NCBI RefSeq assembly: GCF_932526225.1
Contig: NC_064040.1
Location: 5,677,181 to 5,741,180, forward strand
Length of the DNA: 64,000 nt
DNA from: Nematostella vectensis
Lineage: Eukaryota > Cnidaria > Anthozoa > Actiniaria > Edwardsiidae
Direction of reading: 5' to 3'
The notes below the pieces were generated by a model. The model searched no databases. It was not told where the DNA came from and saw nothing but the letters and a program-made list of their open reading frames with translations. Every line of letters starts with the position of its first letter. The stretch's first letter is position 1. Positions 49,480 to 57,886 of the stretch are shown here, one piece after another. The position numbers and the translations under genes are program-made.

Positions 49480-52400
49480 TAAATGAATAATAATAATTGT
49501 TATAAGAATAATAACAACAACAACAGCAATGAAATAAAAAAGTTCACTTTTACATTTAAATGATACATAAGGGATATGTGAGGTTAGTTGTAACTTTTTC
49601 GATCAGCAAAATGCAAATTATTCTGAGAATTGCTTTTTTGCGAAAAGTCTAAAAATTATGCTAGTTTTGAGCAATTGTGCCAGAAATTATGGTAGCTAAT
49701 CGACTCGTCCCAAGAGGGGGGGGGCAGTCATAAGTATCATATGGAAAAAGCATACTATTTGTAGATTCCTTATAAGAAATGACCCACTTTTTGGCCGCCA
49801 AAGGAGGGGGTGCGGGCGAACCCCCCCCCCCCCCCCTGTATACACGCCTGAGTGAGTACCACTCCTATGGGCCAAGGGTTTACAGGTAATAGGCGAAATG
49901 ATCTATGATAGTATCCAACCCCTTCTCTCGCTCAGCCTGGACTTGATGAAGTATTGGTTGTAGGGCCTTTTCGTCTGCGTCACTTCCCTTGACCACCATT
50001 TGCTCATCCTCATCATTTTCCTTGTATTTCGGTGCATACTATTCTACTATTGGTTGTAGGCCTTTTCGTCCGCGTCACTTCCCTTGACCACCATTTGCTC
50101 ATCCTCACCATTTTCCTTGTATTTCGGTGCATACCTTACTACTATTGGTTGTAGGCCTTTTCGTCTGCGTTACTTCCCTTGACCACCATTTGCTCATCCT
50201 CACCATTTTCCTTGTATTTCGGTGCATACTATACTACTATTGGTTGTAGGCCTTTTCGTCTGCGTCACTTCCCTTGACCACCATTTGCTCATGCGCACCA
50301 TTTTCCTTGTATTTCGGTGCATACTATACTACTATTGGTTGTAGGCCTTTTCGTCTGCGTTACTTCCCTTGACCACCATTTGCTCATCCTCACCATTTTC
50401 CTTGTATTTCGGTGCATACTATACTACTATTGGTTGTAGGCCTTTTCGTCTGCGTTACTTCCCTTGACCACCATTTGCTCATCCTCACCATTTTCCTTGT
50501 ATTTCGGTGCATACTATACTACTATTGGTTGTAGGCCTTTTCGTCTGCGTCACTTCCCTTGACCACCATTTGCTCATCCTCACCATTTTCCTTGTAATTC
50601 GGTGCATACTATACTACTATTGGTTGTAGGACTTTTTGTCCGCGTCACTTCCCTTGACCACCATTTGCTCATGCGCACCATTTTCCTTGTATTTCGGTGC
50701 ATACTATACTACTATTGGTTGTAGGCCTTTTCGTCTGCGTCACTTCCCTTGACCACCATTTGCACATCCTCACCATTTTCCTTGTAATTCGGTGCATACT
50801 ATACTACTATTGGTTGTAGGGCTTTTTGTCCGCGTCACTTCCCTTGACCACCATTTGCTCATGCGCACCATTTTCATGTTGCAGGCCTTTGATGTTTTTA
50901 TACCTCGTCTGACTGACTCAAATAGCAAGGTAATTTATTTTATTGTTACATTGTTGTAAAAGATAGAGTACCTATAAATTTTCTTCTTAGACGATAAAAC
51001 ATGACTCTTGTCATCTTCTCAGGTGAATCTGTACGCACTTCAGTGCCTGCCCCGGATCATTCCCTCCTTAGCCGCGCAGTCGGGCGCACTTATACCACCA
51101 CTCGTGTCCGCTCTCACATCAAACCTTGCATCCAAACACTCTGGAATCTTTAGCGCGGCCGATGAGGGCCTCACTGCGCTCACCAAGCACCTGGGTAAGT
51201 GTTGTATACTGCGACCGAATACCTTGATTATTGTTACATTTTCCCACCAAACGCCCTGATTGTTGTAACATTGGCTACCCGAACACCTCGGTAAGTGAAT
51301 CATTTTCCCACCAAACGCCTTGATTATTGTAACATTGACTCACCGAACACCTCGGTAAGTAAATCATTTTCCTACCAAACGCCTTGATTATTGTAACATT
51401 GACTCACCGAACACCTCGGTAAGTAAATCATTCTCCTACCAAACGCCTTGATTATTGTAACATTGACTCACCGAACCCTCGGTAAGTAAATCATTCTCCT
51501 ACCAAACGCCTTGATTATTGTAACATTGACTCACCGAACACCTCGGTAAGTAAATCATTCTCCTACCAAACGCCTTGATTATTGTAACATTGACTCACCG
51601 AACACCTCGGTAAGTAAATCATTCTCCTACCAAACGCCTTGATTATTGTAACATTGACTCACCGAACCCTCGGTAAGTAAATCATTCTCCTACCAAACGC
51701 CTTGATTATTGTAACATTGACTCACCGAACACCTCGGTAAGTAAATCATTCTCCTACCAAACGCCTTGATTATTGTAACATTGACTCACCGAACCCTCGG
51801 TAAGTAAATCATTCTCCTACCAAACACCTTGATTATTGTAACATTGACTAACCGAAACCTCGGTAAGTAAATCATTCTCCTACCAAACGCCTTGATTATT
51901 GTAACATTGACTCACCGAACACCTCGGTAAGTAAATCATTCTCCTACCAAACGCCTTGATTATTGTAACATTGACTCACCGGACACTTCGGTAAGTAAAT
52001 CATTCTCCTACCAAACGCCTTGATTATTGTAACATTGACTCACCGAACACCTCGGTAAGTAAATCATTTTCCTACCAAACGCCTTGATTATTGTAACATT
52101 CACTCACCGAACACCTCGGTAAGTAAATCATTCTCCTACCAAACGCCTTGATTATTGTAACATTGACTCACCGAACACCTCGGTAAGTAAATCATTCTCC
52201 TACCAAACGCCTTGATTTTTGTAACATTGACTCACCGAACACTGCGGTAAGTAAATCATTCTCCTACCAAACGCCTTGATTATTGTAACATTGACTCAGC
52301 GAACACCTCGGTGAGTGAATCATTTTCTCACCAAGCGCCTTGTGAGTGAATCACTTTCTCACCAAGCACCTCGGTAAGTGAAAAAGTATAGGTTAGTATT

Positions 52401-53285
52401 AATATGTATAGGGAAAAACACGAAAGAAGAATGAACCCCCCCCCCCCCCCTGGTCCTGTCTTATTGGAACTCCTGGATCCCGCCCCTGGCTTGCGCTCAG
52501 TGCGATTCTTTTCTCGCTAATTTGTTGTTGTTCTTATTACAGACAATGTAACGCTAGTGCAGCCATTCTGTACGACTTCGCAGTACGGCAACAGTCGAGT
52601 TAAGCCCGTTATGATCGACAAGCTATGCCGTGAGTTGACCTTATGATAACCTACTGGCTAGATGTGCCTACGATGTCTGTGAAAAATACTGTCAGAAAGA
52701 CATAGTCACGTAGCCTAAGTATTGCCTACCGTAACTGCTTGAATAAGCAGGCTTGTCGAGGCGCTTATTCCGCTTAGGCGCTTATCTCAAAATCCGTTTT
52801 CTTTTTAGATGAGAACTGCTTCATTTACAACGTGCAAGAAGTAAAACTTTCCCAGAACCCCAACAGAACATGCTTTCAATAATAAAACAAGGGATACACT
52901 TATTTGTAGAAGCGCTAATTCATATTTTTCCTCTTAGACAAGGCGCTTATTCGGGGGAGGCGTTTATTTGCGGTTTATACTTTGATTATGGATTTTCCCA
53001 TCAATAATATTCTTTTCCTGCGATTTTTCAGTGATCGTGACGAGCGTACACGCAAGAAAACCTCAGGTCGTTCAGCGCTATGTTCTGCCTCTACTATGGA
53101 GTCTACTGGGCGCGTCCAGCACCGGCAGCGCTGGGGCTGGCACTAGTGAGGTCAAGTCATCTACAGTGCGGCTCGCTGAGACACTGTATTCGTGTATGGG
53201 ACAAGGACTGCACGACCACGCCTCAACACAAGTGCCGAGAATACAGGACCGCCTCAGGGAAATAATCAGCAATGGGTCCTCATAA
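27299..53285 (+). CDS. TOGARAM1: TOGARAM1/crescerin orthologue (21 exons, 1984 aa)
   Basis: Exons: 27299-29194, 32958-33606, 34358-34411, 34489-34664, 36422-36591, 37156-38188, 40274-40475, 44748-44820, 44966-45160, 45467-45572, 45955-46041, 46125-46273, 46773-46931, 47495-47621, 47980-48122, 48489-48534, 48815-48946, 50885-50929, 51023-51194, 52543-52629, 53032-53285. All borders are GT-AG and phases agree. Order: TOG1 (about 28-245) and TOG2 (about 310-545) in exon 1; a disordered linker; an acidic tract (about 1115-1195); a charged coiled coil (about 1215-1393); TOG3 (about 1460-1692, including RYYGRKIL); a Ser/Arg linker; TOG4 (about 1756-1980). Crescerins bind tubulin through TOG arrays and regulate axonemal microtubules in cilia. 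Vertebrate TOGARAM1 is around 1700 aa; the excess sits in the linker. The gene is intact but its 3' introns are loaded with minisatellites. Confidence 0.92.
29195..32957 (+). other. TOGARAM1 intron 1 (3.8 kb, AT-rich)
   Basis: A long AT-rich intron without recognised genes or mobile-element coding. A perfect hairpin with 17-bp arms is at 32654-32692. Otherwise I see nothing structured. Confidence 0.7.
32654..32692. repeat. Perfect hairpin in TOGARAM1 intron 1
   Basis: ATTTGAGGATGACATTT, a five-base loop, then the exact inverse. It lies about 265 nt before the exon 2 acceptor. Confidence 0.8.
34665..36421 (+). other. TOGARAM1 intron 4
   Basis: A 1.76 kb intron with no recognised coding or mobile element. 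Near its 3' end (about 36367-36420) a short stretch, CTAGTTTTACCTGT with flanks, is tandemly duplicated right up to the real acceptor TTTTACCAG. This is a small version of the splice-site-anchored duplications seen further along the gene. Confidence 0.6.
37156..38188 (+). CDS. TOGARAM1: TOGARAM1 exon 6: acidic tract and coiled coil
   Basis: 344 codons of linker between the two TOG pairs. A Ser/Pro-rich start (KPPTSPLPPALDS) leads to an Asp/Glu tract of about 80 residues with runs of eight or more acidic residues, then a Lys/Glu/Gln-rich helix that continues into exon 7 (40274-40475). The coiled coil could mediate self-association, and the acidic tract may be flexible or bind basic partners. 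The minus-strand Ser/Leu-rich open frames across this exon (37129-38167) are codon shadows. The donor is AAAAG|GTGAGG. Confidence 0.88.
38189..39925. repeat. Minisatellite A, intron 6: about 43 units carrying the 5' splice site
   Basis: Tandem units of about 38-41 bp with core GTGAGGTGCTAATTCGCGAA then CTAGACGTTTACAAAAAA. The first unit starts at the first base of the intron. Every unit therefore begins with GTGAGG preceded by an A-rich run, the same context as the genuine donor AAAAG|GTGAGG. Near the far edge, at 39874-39884, AACGAGAAAAG repeats the last 11 bases of exon 6 and is followed by a diverged unit, which shows that the ancestral duplication crossed the exon/intron border. Confidence 0.95.
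40476..40879. repeat. Minisatellite B (left part), intron 7
   Basis: Units of about 21 bp, GATAGTGGAAACGTGTGAACG and variants, starting directly at the exon 7 donor: the first intron bases GTGACAAAAATAGTGTGAACG align with the unit. The array is broken at 40879 by a Harbinger transposon and resumes at 44404. Confidence 0.9.
41398..41580 (+). pseudogene. Harbinger accessory (Myb/SANT-like) protein, C-terminal fragment
   Basis: An open stretch on plus containing NEAFVFGRYVGVTLSKL and RRAKVHLISRKG. It resembles the C-terminal part of the second Harbinger protein, which has an FG-x-YVA-like stretch and a K-H-x-I tail. The DNA-binding N-terminal part is not visible. Similarity is weak and the assignment is partly from position inside the transposon. 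Confidence 0.45.
42430..43631 (-). pseudogene. HARBI1-like DDE transposase, inactivated
   Basis: Minus-strand fragments show a PIF/Harbinger nuclease: MLLILMQLLDD and WIKQREELGAFHTLF at the N-terminal end, a helix-turn-helix-like stretch (FRIGKSTVSKIV), then GAIDGKRILI (first catalytic Asp), GRNSDG (second) and VITGDEAFPL (last acidic residue). The three acidic positions are retained. Two lesions are visible: a frameshift between about 43400 and 43435 separates the N-terminal part, and an in-frame TGA lies at about 42914, directly after the GRNSDG motif. This copy cannot make transposase. Confidence 0.82.
44404..44585. repeat. Minisatellite B (right part), intron 7
   Basis: Continuation of the 21-bp GATAGTGGAAACGTGTGAACG array after the Harbinger insertion, about eight units. 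Its unit sequence equals that of the left part, so the transposon landed in an existing array. Confidence 0.9.
44966..47621 (+). CDS. TOGARAM1: TOGARAM1 exons 9-14 encoding TOG3
   Basis: Six exons (44966-45160, 45467-45572, 45955-46041, 46125-46273, 46773-46931, 47495-47621) encode one TOG array: NPESALKDAHKCLSNTEDWE, LRSQVSRAAICCLTDMF, FIRDEVEKCLLAMISNVT, RNVAIRKTAAQFLSILAERIG and RYYGRKILYGI. The Trp of the first HEAT turn is split across exons 9 and 10. The exon ends with phase 2 at exons 12, 13 and 15 restrict which of the duplicated donors can be used. Confidence 0.9.
46225..46640. repeat. Minisatellite C: exon 12 end plus donor duplicated about four times
   Basis: The last roughly 50 nt of exon 12 (coding NVTATRALLAVTSTGCG) together with the donor and about 40 nt of intron are repeated with a period of 90-95 bp. 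GGATGCGGGT occurs at 46266, 46361, 46451 and 46545, and a decayed fifth copy extends to about 46640. Downstream copies have GTAAGT or GTAAGC, while the exon-proximal donor that keeps frame is GTAGGT. Reading through the first donor meets TAG immediately, so only the first site preserves the protein. Confidence 0.9.
46958..47100. repeat. 35-bp tandem repeat, intron 13
   Basis: Four nearly identical 35-bp copies (GCCTTCATTGATAGAAGGGC followed by AGTGCTCGTTAAAAA) starting 27 nt after the exon 13 donor. No splice-site copy is included. Each unit contains a small palindrome (CCTTCATTGATAGAAGG). Confidence 0.95.
48150..48402. repeat. Possible MITE in intron 15
   Basis: The sequence around 48161-48190 (TTTTACTAGGCCGCAAGCGC) resembles the terminal part of the element at 53365-53515. 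The other end is unclear, perhaps near 48380-48402. Weak evidence. Confidence 0.3.
48815..53285 (+). CDS. TOGARAM1: TOGARAM1 exons 17-21 encoding TOG4
   Basis: Exons 48815-48946, 50885-50929, 51023-51194, 52543-52629 and 53032-53285 encode the C-terminal TOG array: DELLPEIVKLLSSNDWKERV, FVPRLTDSNSK-like turn (FIPRLTDSNSKVNLYAL), GIFSAADEGLTALTKHLD, RVKPVMIDKL and RKPQVVQRYVLPLLW. The tail (RIQDRLREIISNGSS, stop at 53285) ends the protein. No canonical AATAAA was seen soon after the stop; AATATAAAG occurs at about 53917 and 53986 and may serve as a variant signal. Confidence 0.9.
48947..50884 (+). other. TOGARAM1 intron 17
   Basis: A 1.9-kb intron holding an A homopolymer of about 37 nt at 49441-49477 directly after a C-run, G/C homopolymers near 49720 and 49821-49838, and minisatellite D running to the acceptor. 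Confidence 0.8.
49951..50884. repeat. Minisatellite D, intron 17: about 10 units carrying a 3'-splice-site-like motif
   Basis: Units of about 95 bp (TATTGGTTGTAGGCCTTTTC ... TTCCCTTGACCACCATTTGC ... TTGTATTTCGGTGCATACTA). The array runs into the real acceptor: the last unit breaks off inside CACCATTTTCATGTTGCAG|GCCTTTGATG. Each unit holds TTGGTTGTAG|GCCTTTTCG, which resembles the true acceptor and exon 18 start (GTTGCAG|GCCTTTGATG). The repeats look like copies of an intron-end/exon-start block. Confidence 0.88.
51195..52385. repeat. Minisatellite E, intron 19: about 18 units each with a GTAAGT donor
   Basis: Units of 64 bp starting at the first intron base: GTAAGTAAATCATTCTCC, ACCAAACGCCTTGATTATTG, TAACATTGACTCACCGAACACCTCG. 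The unit end CTCACCGAACACCTCG|GTAAGT copies the exon 19 end CTCACCAAGCACCTGG|GTAAGT. Nearly all units therefore carry a full-consensus 5' splice site behind an exon-derived 16-mer. Unit divergence is low in the middle and higher at both edges. Confidence 0.95.
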
Positions 53286-53364
53286 TAGGGCGGCCGATAG
53301 TGGGTACAGGCGGTAGGGTTAGCCCTCATAAGACGCTTGGGAACTTTTCTTTGCTCTATCTATA

Positions 53365-53515
53365 GGTTGGTTCTCACCAGGACGCAAGCGCAAAGCTCGA
53401 CAATTCTCCGATTCTCACTGGAACGCAAGCACATGGGAACGCAACTGCTTGATTTTTTTTCTACCGATTCTTACTTGTGTTGTGCTTGCTTTTGCTTCCT
53501 AGTGAGAACCAGCCT
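53365..53515. mobile_element. MITE-like element in TOGARAM1 3' flank
   Basis: About 150 bp flanked by imperfect inverted repeats: GGTTGGTTCTCACCAGGACG at 53365 and the inverse ending CTAGTGAGAACCAGCC at 53515. No coding capacity. It probably lies in the 3' UTR or just beyond. Confidence 0.55.
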
Positions 53516-54175
53516 TTAGATACTTTCTGCTCGCTGCTTTAACTGGCCCTCCATTTTAGCGGGCAGTGAAGATAAAGCTCTGAGCAGAAAGGTGCAGCAG
53601 CTTGTTTATTTTATTTCCAGCGATTTTGATATCGCACATTTAACTCATTCAAAACAGGCACAGGGCTCGTGGATATTTTTGCTTATATTTTTTGGCAATC
53701 AGAGGCTATTGTGTAGAGGTTTGACAAGTTTAGTGCTGGCAACATCTGGTAGTCTAGACTCGGCATTATCACCATAGTTATATCAACGCAAGTTTTAGCA
53801 ACAAGTATTTATTATGCGTCGTTAATTATAGGTTGTGGTACACGTTGTACTACTAGCCTACTTGTAAACTGCACATATTTTGTTTACAACAATTTCCGGA
53901 TTTTTAGGATTTGTAAATATAAAGTTAATCAAGACGAACAAAGGAAACGATTTCCATTCAATTATAGACCGTGTTGACATATCGTGCAAATATAAAGTGT
54001 GGTGCCTTTATATCTGAATGTGTGTGTTATTGACCCAATACATGAACGAAACTAAAAAAGGGAAACATACAGTGAAAGGGGGGGTGTGGGGGGGTGGGTT
54101 CTGATATGCCCCTAGTGGTTAGGGTGCGACGGGGGAGAGGCTTTTTGGAAAAGGAATTTCGTGCATGGCTTTTTA

Positions 54176-54236
54176 GTCTCCCGCGCAGCCGTTGGAGCGT
54201 TGCGTGACCGACACAAAGAACGGCTGCGCGGGAGAC
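54176..54236. repeat. Hairpin with 18-bp perfect GC-rich arms
   Basis: GTCTCCCGCGCAGCCGTT (54176-54193) and its exact inverse (54219-54236) surround a 25-nt loop. I have the impression that this foldback is widespread in cnidarian genomes, but that is memory and not shown here. Confidence 0.7.
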
Positions 54237-54730
54237 CAATGCCTTTTAGGTCTAAAAACATCTCCGCGTCGTTAGGTTTAAATGGAAGCCCTAAAAAACA
54301 GCCTGCTCTACAAAAAGCTCTTTTCTCAAAGATAAATGGTCGACCCTTTATTTTAGGCCTACAACATGGAACTAAGGACATTTCTACAGTAGCGAACGTA
54401 GTTAGAGGAGTTTACAGTGCAAACGTCCCTGTCCTCAATTGGCCATAAAGGTTGGAGTTTTCACATGCTTTGGTGGAAAAACGACTGAATTTTATTTGAC
54501 GGAACGCAAAGGCTTGTTCAAGACGCGCAAAGGCTAAATTTATTTGTCTTTACATTCACTGAGTGGGGGGGGGGGGGGGACTGGGGCCTTTCATAGAAAC
54601 GAGTGGGAGGCGCGAATCGCCCCTCCGGGCCTCCCAGCCCCGTCTTAGGCTTGGGATGAGTGAATCTCCCCCCGACCCCCTCCAGCCCCATTCCAGGCTG
54701 GGGGCTTTCAGTGGCACCGAAACGCGTTTC

Positions 54731-54880
54731 GCGTAGATTAATAATTGCTGATTATTAATCTACGTCGGGGCCACTTCGCGTAGATGGGTAATTAGCAGAA
54801 GTAAATCTACGCAAAACACACTCCGCGTAGATGGGTAATTAGCGATGGTTAGCGATCATTAATCTATGTCGGGGACGCCA
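54731..54880. repeat. Three iterated hairpin-like repeats at the Polinton left side
   Basis: CGTAGATTAATAAT (54732-54745) and its exact inverse (54751-54764) form a hairpin. Two diverged copies follow, beginning TTCGCGTAGATGGGTAATTAGC near 54775 and TCCGCGTAGATGGGTAATTAGC near 54826. They are adjacent to the first Polinton frame and could be part of a terminal repeat or a control region. Confidence 0.65.
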
Positions 54881-55005
54881 GCGCCTTGTGCTAGGACCTG
54901 AGGGCCGTGGAAACGAGGAACGTGGATTGGGCCGCCAACCTACGGGGCGCGGAATAACCGTTTTTCGGCCGTAAATTCAAATCCGCTGGCGTGGCGTTTA
55001 AACCT

Positions 55006-55641
55006 CTATTTCATCTTTTCGCGGGTCTCCAGGGAGGGCCCTTTCCTGCTTTTTTTCTCACGCGGTGCGAGGCCGTGTCGAGCTCTAATAGCGGCCTTGA
55101 GCGCGTAGTATCTCTCTTGTTCCCGAAGTATTAGCCGAAACTCCTTGTCTGAGATTTGCCCGTCTTGCAGAGCCTTAGAGACCAGCTCGCTGATCGAGTT
55201 TTTCTTACTCTCCGCTAAAACCATCGTGTCTTCGTGTTTAGCCACCTTACTCGTAAGACCCCTAGAGACTACCCCCGCGCCCACGACACCAACCAGCCCA
55301 GCGACCCCTGCCAGCGGACCGCCGACCAGAACCCCTATCCCACTCAAAGAGACCCCCACCCCAGCGCTGGAAAGCGCCCCTACAGCGATGCCGGATGCCA
55401 CAGACACAGCATGGGTAACGGCAAAGGCGCGCTTATACTTTTTCCGCACCTGTCGATGATGCGTTATCTCGTTGTCTAGAACCGCCTGAGTGTCACATGT
55501 TTTCTGTAGTCGGAAGCTTTGCACGTCGCCGCCGATGCTTGCCGGAGCGGCAGGCGTCATGTGCGTTTGCGGGCAAATCGGGGGGCAGACGCTGGGAAGC
55601 GAGGGGTGTATGGCACCGCTGCTAACGTCGCTGTTTGCCAT
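55006..55641 (-). CDS. Polinton membrane protein, 211 aa
   Basis: Intact minus-strand frame with an ATG at 55641. A Pro/Ser-rich N-terminus is followed by a basic stretch and a long Gly/Val/Ala-rich hydrophobic segment at about residues 75-130 (two likely membrane helices). A charged helical C-terminus contains SISELVSKALQDGQISDKEF. I recognise the type from cnidarian Polinton loci, but no biochemical function is established. A virion membrane or minor structural role is inference from the context. Confidence 0.6.
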   Translation of the reverse strand: MANSDVSSGAIHPSLPSVCPPICPQTHMTPAAPASIGGDVQSFRLQKTCDTQAVLDNEITHHRQVRKKYKRAFAVTHAVSVASGIAVGALSSAGVGVSLSGIGVLVGGPLAGVAGLVGVVGAGVVSRGLTSKVAKHEDTMVLAESKKNSISELVSKALQDGQISDKEFRLILREQERYYALKAAIRARHGLAPREKKSRKGPSLETREKMK

Positions 55642-55657
55642 GCTTGTTATGTCGGAC

Positions 55658-56224
55658 CTAGGTTAGCTCTAATACGAGGCGAACAGGCTTGCCCTTAAAG
55701 TCCACCCGTCTGCCGCGGTCATCCCTGATCCATATTTGGATACTCGAGACAAACTCAGAGGAAGATGCTGCGGCACAAACGGGGATGTCGGGTCCATAGA
55801 CGACTTTCTCGTGCGGCCTCCCGCGGGTTCGCCTAAGGAGAGGCATTGCGTGCGGTCTACGATATCGCAGCAGATGTAGAGGGCCTCTATTTTCGGTAAA
55901 GCCACCTTAAGTGGGACCCAAGGGCAGTGCGAGGCCCCGCTCACCCAACTGATCGTCTTTAGCCTCTAGGCCAAATAGTGCGCAAAGCTCGGCATTCAGG
56001 AACGCAACGCCATTGGACATGAGCGCGATCTTCCCGGTGAGGGGATCCAGCCTCGCGGTCAGAATCTCGCTTTCAGCGCGGTTGATCGTTTCCACGATGG
56101 ACTCGGCCGTGTGGTGCCCGGCTGGCAGAGTGGCGACGGGCGGGAGGGCGGCCATAGTCGTTATCTGATGCTCCCGCTCGAGGTTATACCAGCTGTTAAA
56201 CAGCGAGCACTGCCGGAGCGCCAC
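55658..56224 (-). pseudogene. Putative Polinton structural protein, frame-shifted twice
   Basis: Minus-strand coding signal in three pieces: 55907-56224 (start GTG, no ATG), a middle piece in another frame within 55669-55944 (LPKIEALYICCDIVD), and a C-terminal piece back in the first frame, 55658-55846, ending IWIRDDRGRRVDFKGK and a stop. Two compensating indels, near 55910-55930 and near 55850, account for this. The pieces resemble a protein often found beside Polinton capsid genes in animals, perhaps a penton or spike-like minor capsid protein. That role is a guess. Confidence 0.55.
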
Positions 56225-56344
56225 AAAGCGTGGGCGCCTTTTCGGCCGCTAGAAGAAAAGCGTCTGTTCGCCTTTGGTGAGCACAGTATGTAGAACCACC
56301 ATTGTGTTGAACATAGCTCGCCTTCGTGTTTAATAGGGCTGAAC

Positions 56345-57886
56345 ATGGATTGGGAAGGCTGGCGGATGCTGAACGAGGAGGCGATTCCCCGAAAGGAGGT
56401 GGAAGAGACGAAGAAGGCGGCAACTGCGGCGGGAGCCTCTATAGCCGAACATATCAAGCAACCTATAGCCGAACAAGTCAAACGCGCAAAACCCGGTTTC
56501 CCTAGGCCCCTGACCCTCGCGCAAAAGCAGCTCTACGCCGTGCCCGCGACCCCCGTGGAGAGCACGGCCTCAGACATCACCCCACTACTCACGCAGCTAG
56601 AGATACACGTGGCTGAGGACAGATCATTCACGACTAGGGTCCGAGACACATTCAAAGAGACAGTAGTCACGCACAAGTCCGCCAAGGAGTCTCGCCGGTG
56701 GCTATCGGAGCCTTCCAATGGGTACTGGCCACAGCAACTCAACTTTGCGGTCTGGGGTCTGGTGCGCAACCGCCGGATGCGGGGTGTCCCTAACCGACCC
56801 CGCTTTCGCCACGCTCCCCTCTGTCATCAGGGGATTTCTAAGGTTTCACGTCTACTTTACAACGCGGAGGATACTCTACGAACTCGGCGCCCCCCTGCCT
56901 GGCGACAGCCCGTTCACGGAAAAAGGTAAACCTTACAAGAAGGCCGCTTTCGGGCGTCTATGTATAGAGTTCGGTTTGCCGCGTAAGCCGGACTTCCGAT
57001 GGAAAGGCGGGCGGAACCACGGGCTGGGCGATGTGTTTGTGTTCTACCCGGGGTAGGGGTATCGCAACGTGCACGTGATCCGTGGCTACGACACGGCGGC
57101 GGACGAGTACCCGAGCCACCTCAATCTGTTTAGCGACGAAGGTGGGACGTACAATAGTGGGAAGCAGGTGGGTCTCATACGCAACGACGACCACGGGGGC
57201 GTGCAATATAGCTGGTTTGCGCCTCCCAAAGGTGAGGGGCTGACAAAAGCAGGGCTAGGAAGACTCGATCGCTCAGTCGAGGCGTTCGTCTACACAGTGC
57301 TTGGCGCGCAGGTAAACGTCCGTTCCTCTATCGCGGGGGCCGGTGGGCCGGCCATGGAGGCGCAGGCGGAGTTCACGAAGCTGCTTGAAGACGCAATCAT
57401 AGAAAACGACATCGCTCAAAGCGTGCAAAGGTACCAGTTAGCCGTGCAGGAGGCTAAGGTGAGACTGAGTCTTGCGGTCGCACCAGGAGTGTGGCTGATG
57501 CCGAGCGATCTGGTGATAAACACGCAAAGCGTCGTGGGCCACAACAATAAGCTGCAGAAAGCCACAGACTCCATGGCGCTCGGCGCAAACGCGATCAACA
57601 CCGAGACAAAGCCAGTCGGTGTCATAACATGGCCGGTGGGCATCCTAGGGTGCAACACGCGACTGATCCGGGGATCGACCGCGAGTTGCAAAGCAGAGCT
57701 TCCGCCCCTGCGAAAGTGCACGCAGAGGGCGCGGCGCCTGCCCCCTCTCCACGTATGCATGCTGCGCGTAGCATGACTGCCGCCGGAGCGGCAAGCGCAC
57801 CCGGACCGGGCGAAAAAGGTGACCACACCGCCCTCAAGGCGGGGTTGTCGGCACTTGCGGTGGCCGCGGCGTATTACTTGTTCTGA
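56345..57886 (+). pseudogene. Large Polinton protein of unknown function, broken
   Basis: Starts at ATG 56345. The frame shifts at about 56740-56765, is stopped by TAG at 57054-57056, continues in the same frame from 57057 to about 57600, and shifts again to a frame ending at 57886 with a hydrophobic tail (LSALAVAAAYYLF) likely to be a membrane anchor. The middle part holds AGLGRLDRSVEAFVYTVLGA and APGVWLMPSDLVINT, conserved-looking segments that I associate with this position in cnidarian Polintons. Function unknown. Size and C-terminal anchor would suit a structural protein, which is speculation. Confidence 0.55.

Larger units (their letters stand above)
53286..54580. other. Region between TOGARAM1 and the Polinton
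   Basis: Holds the TOGARAM1 3' UTR, a MITE-like element (53365-53515), a strong hairpin (54176-54236) and a G homopolymer near 54565-54579. Open frames at 54027-54448 overlap the hairpin and have no recognised domain. Confidence 0.6.

Noticed and set aside
54027-54448. Frames over the hairpin at 54176
   Set aside because: Overlapping frames on both strands explained by a GC-rich foldback element; no domain.
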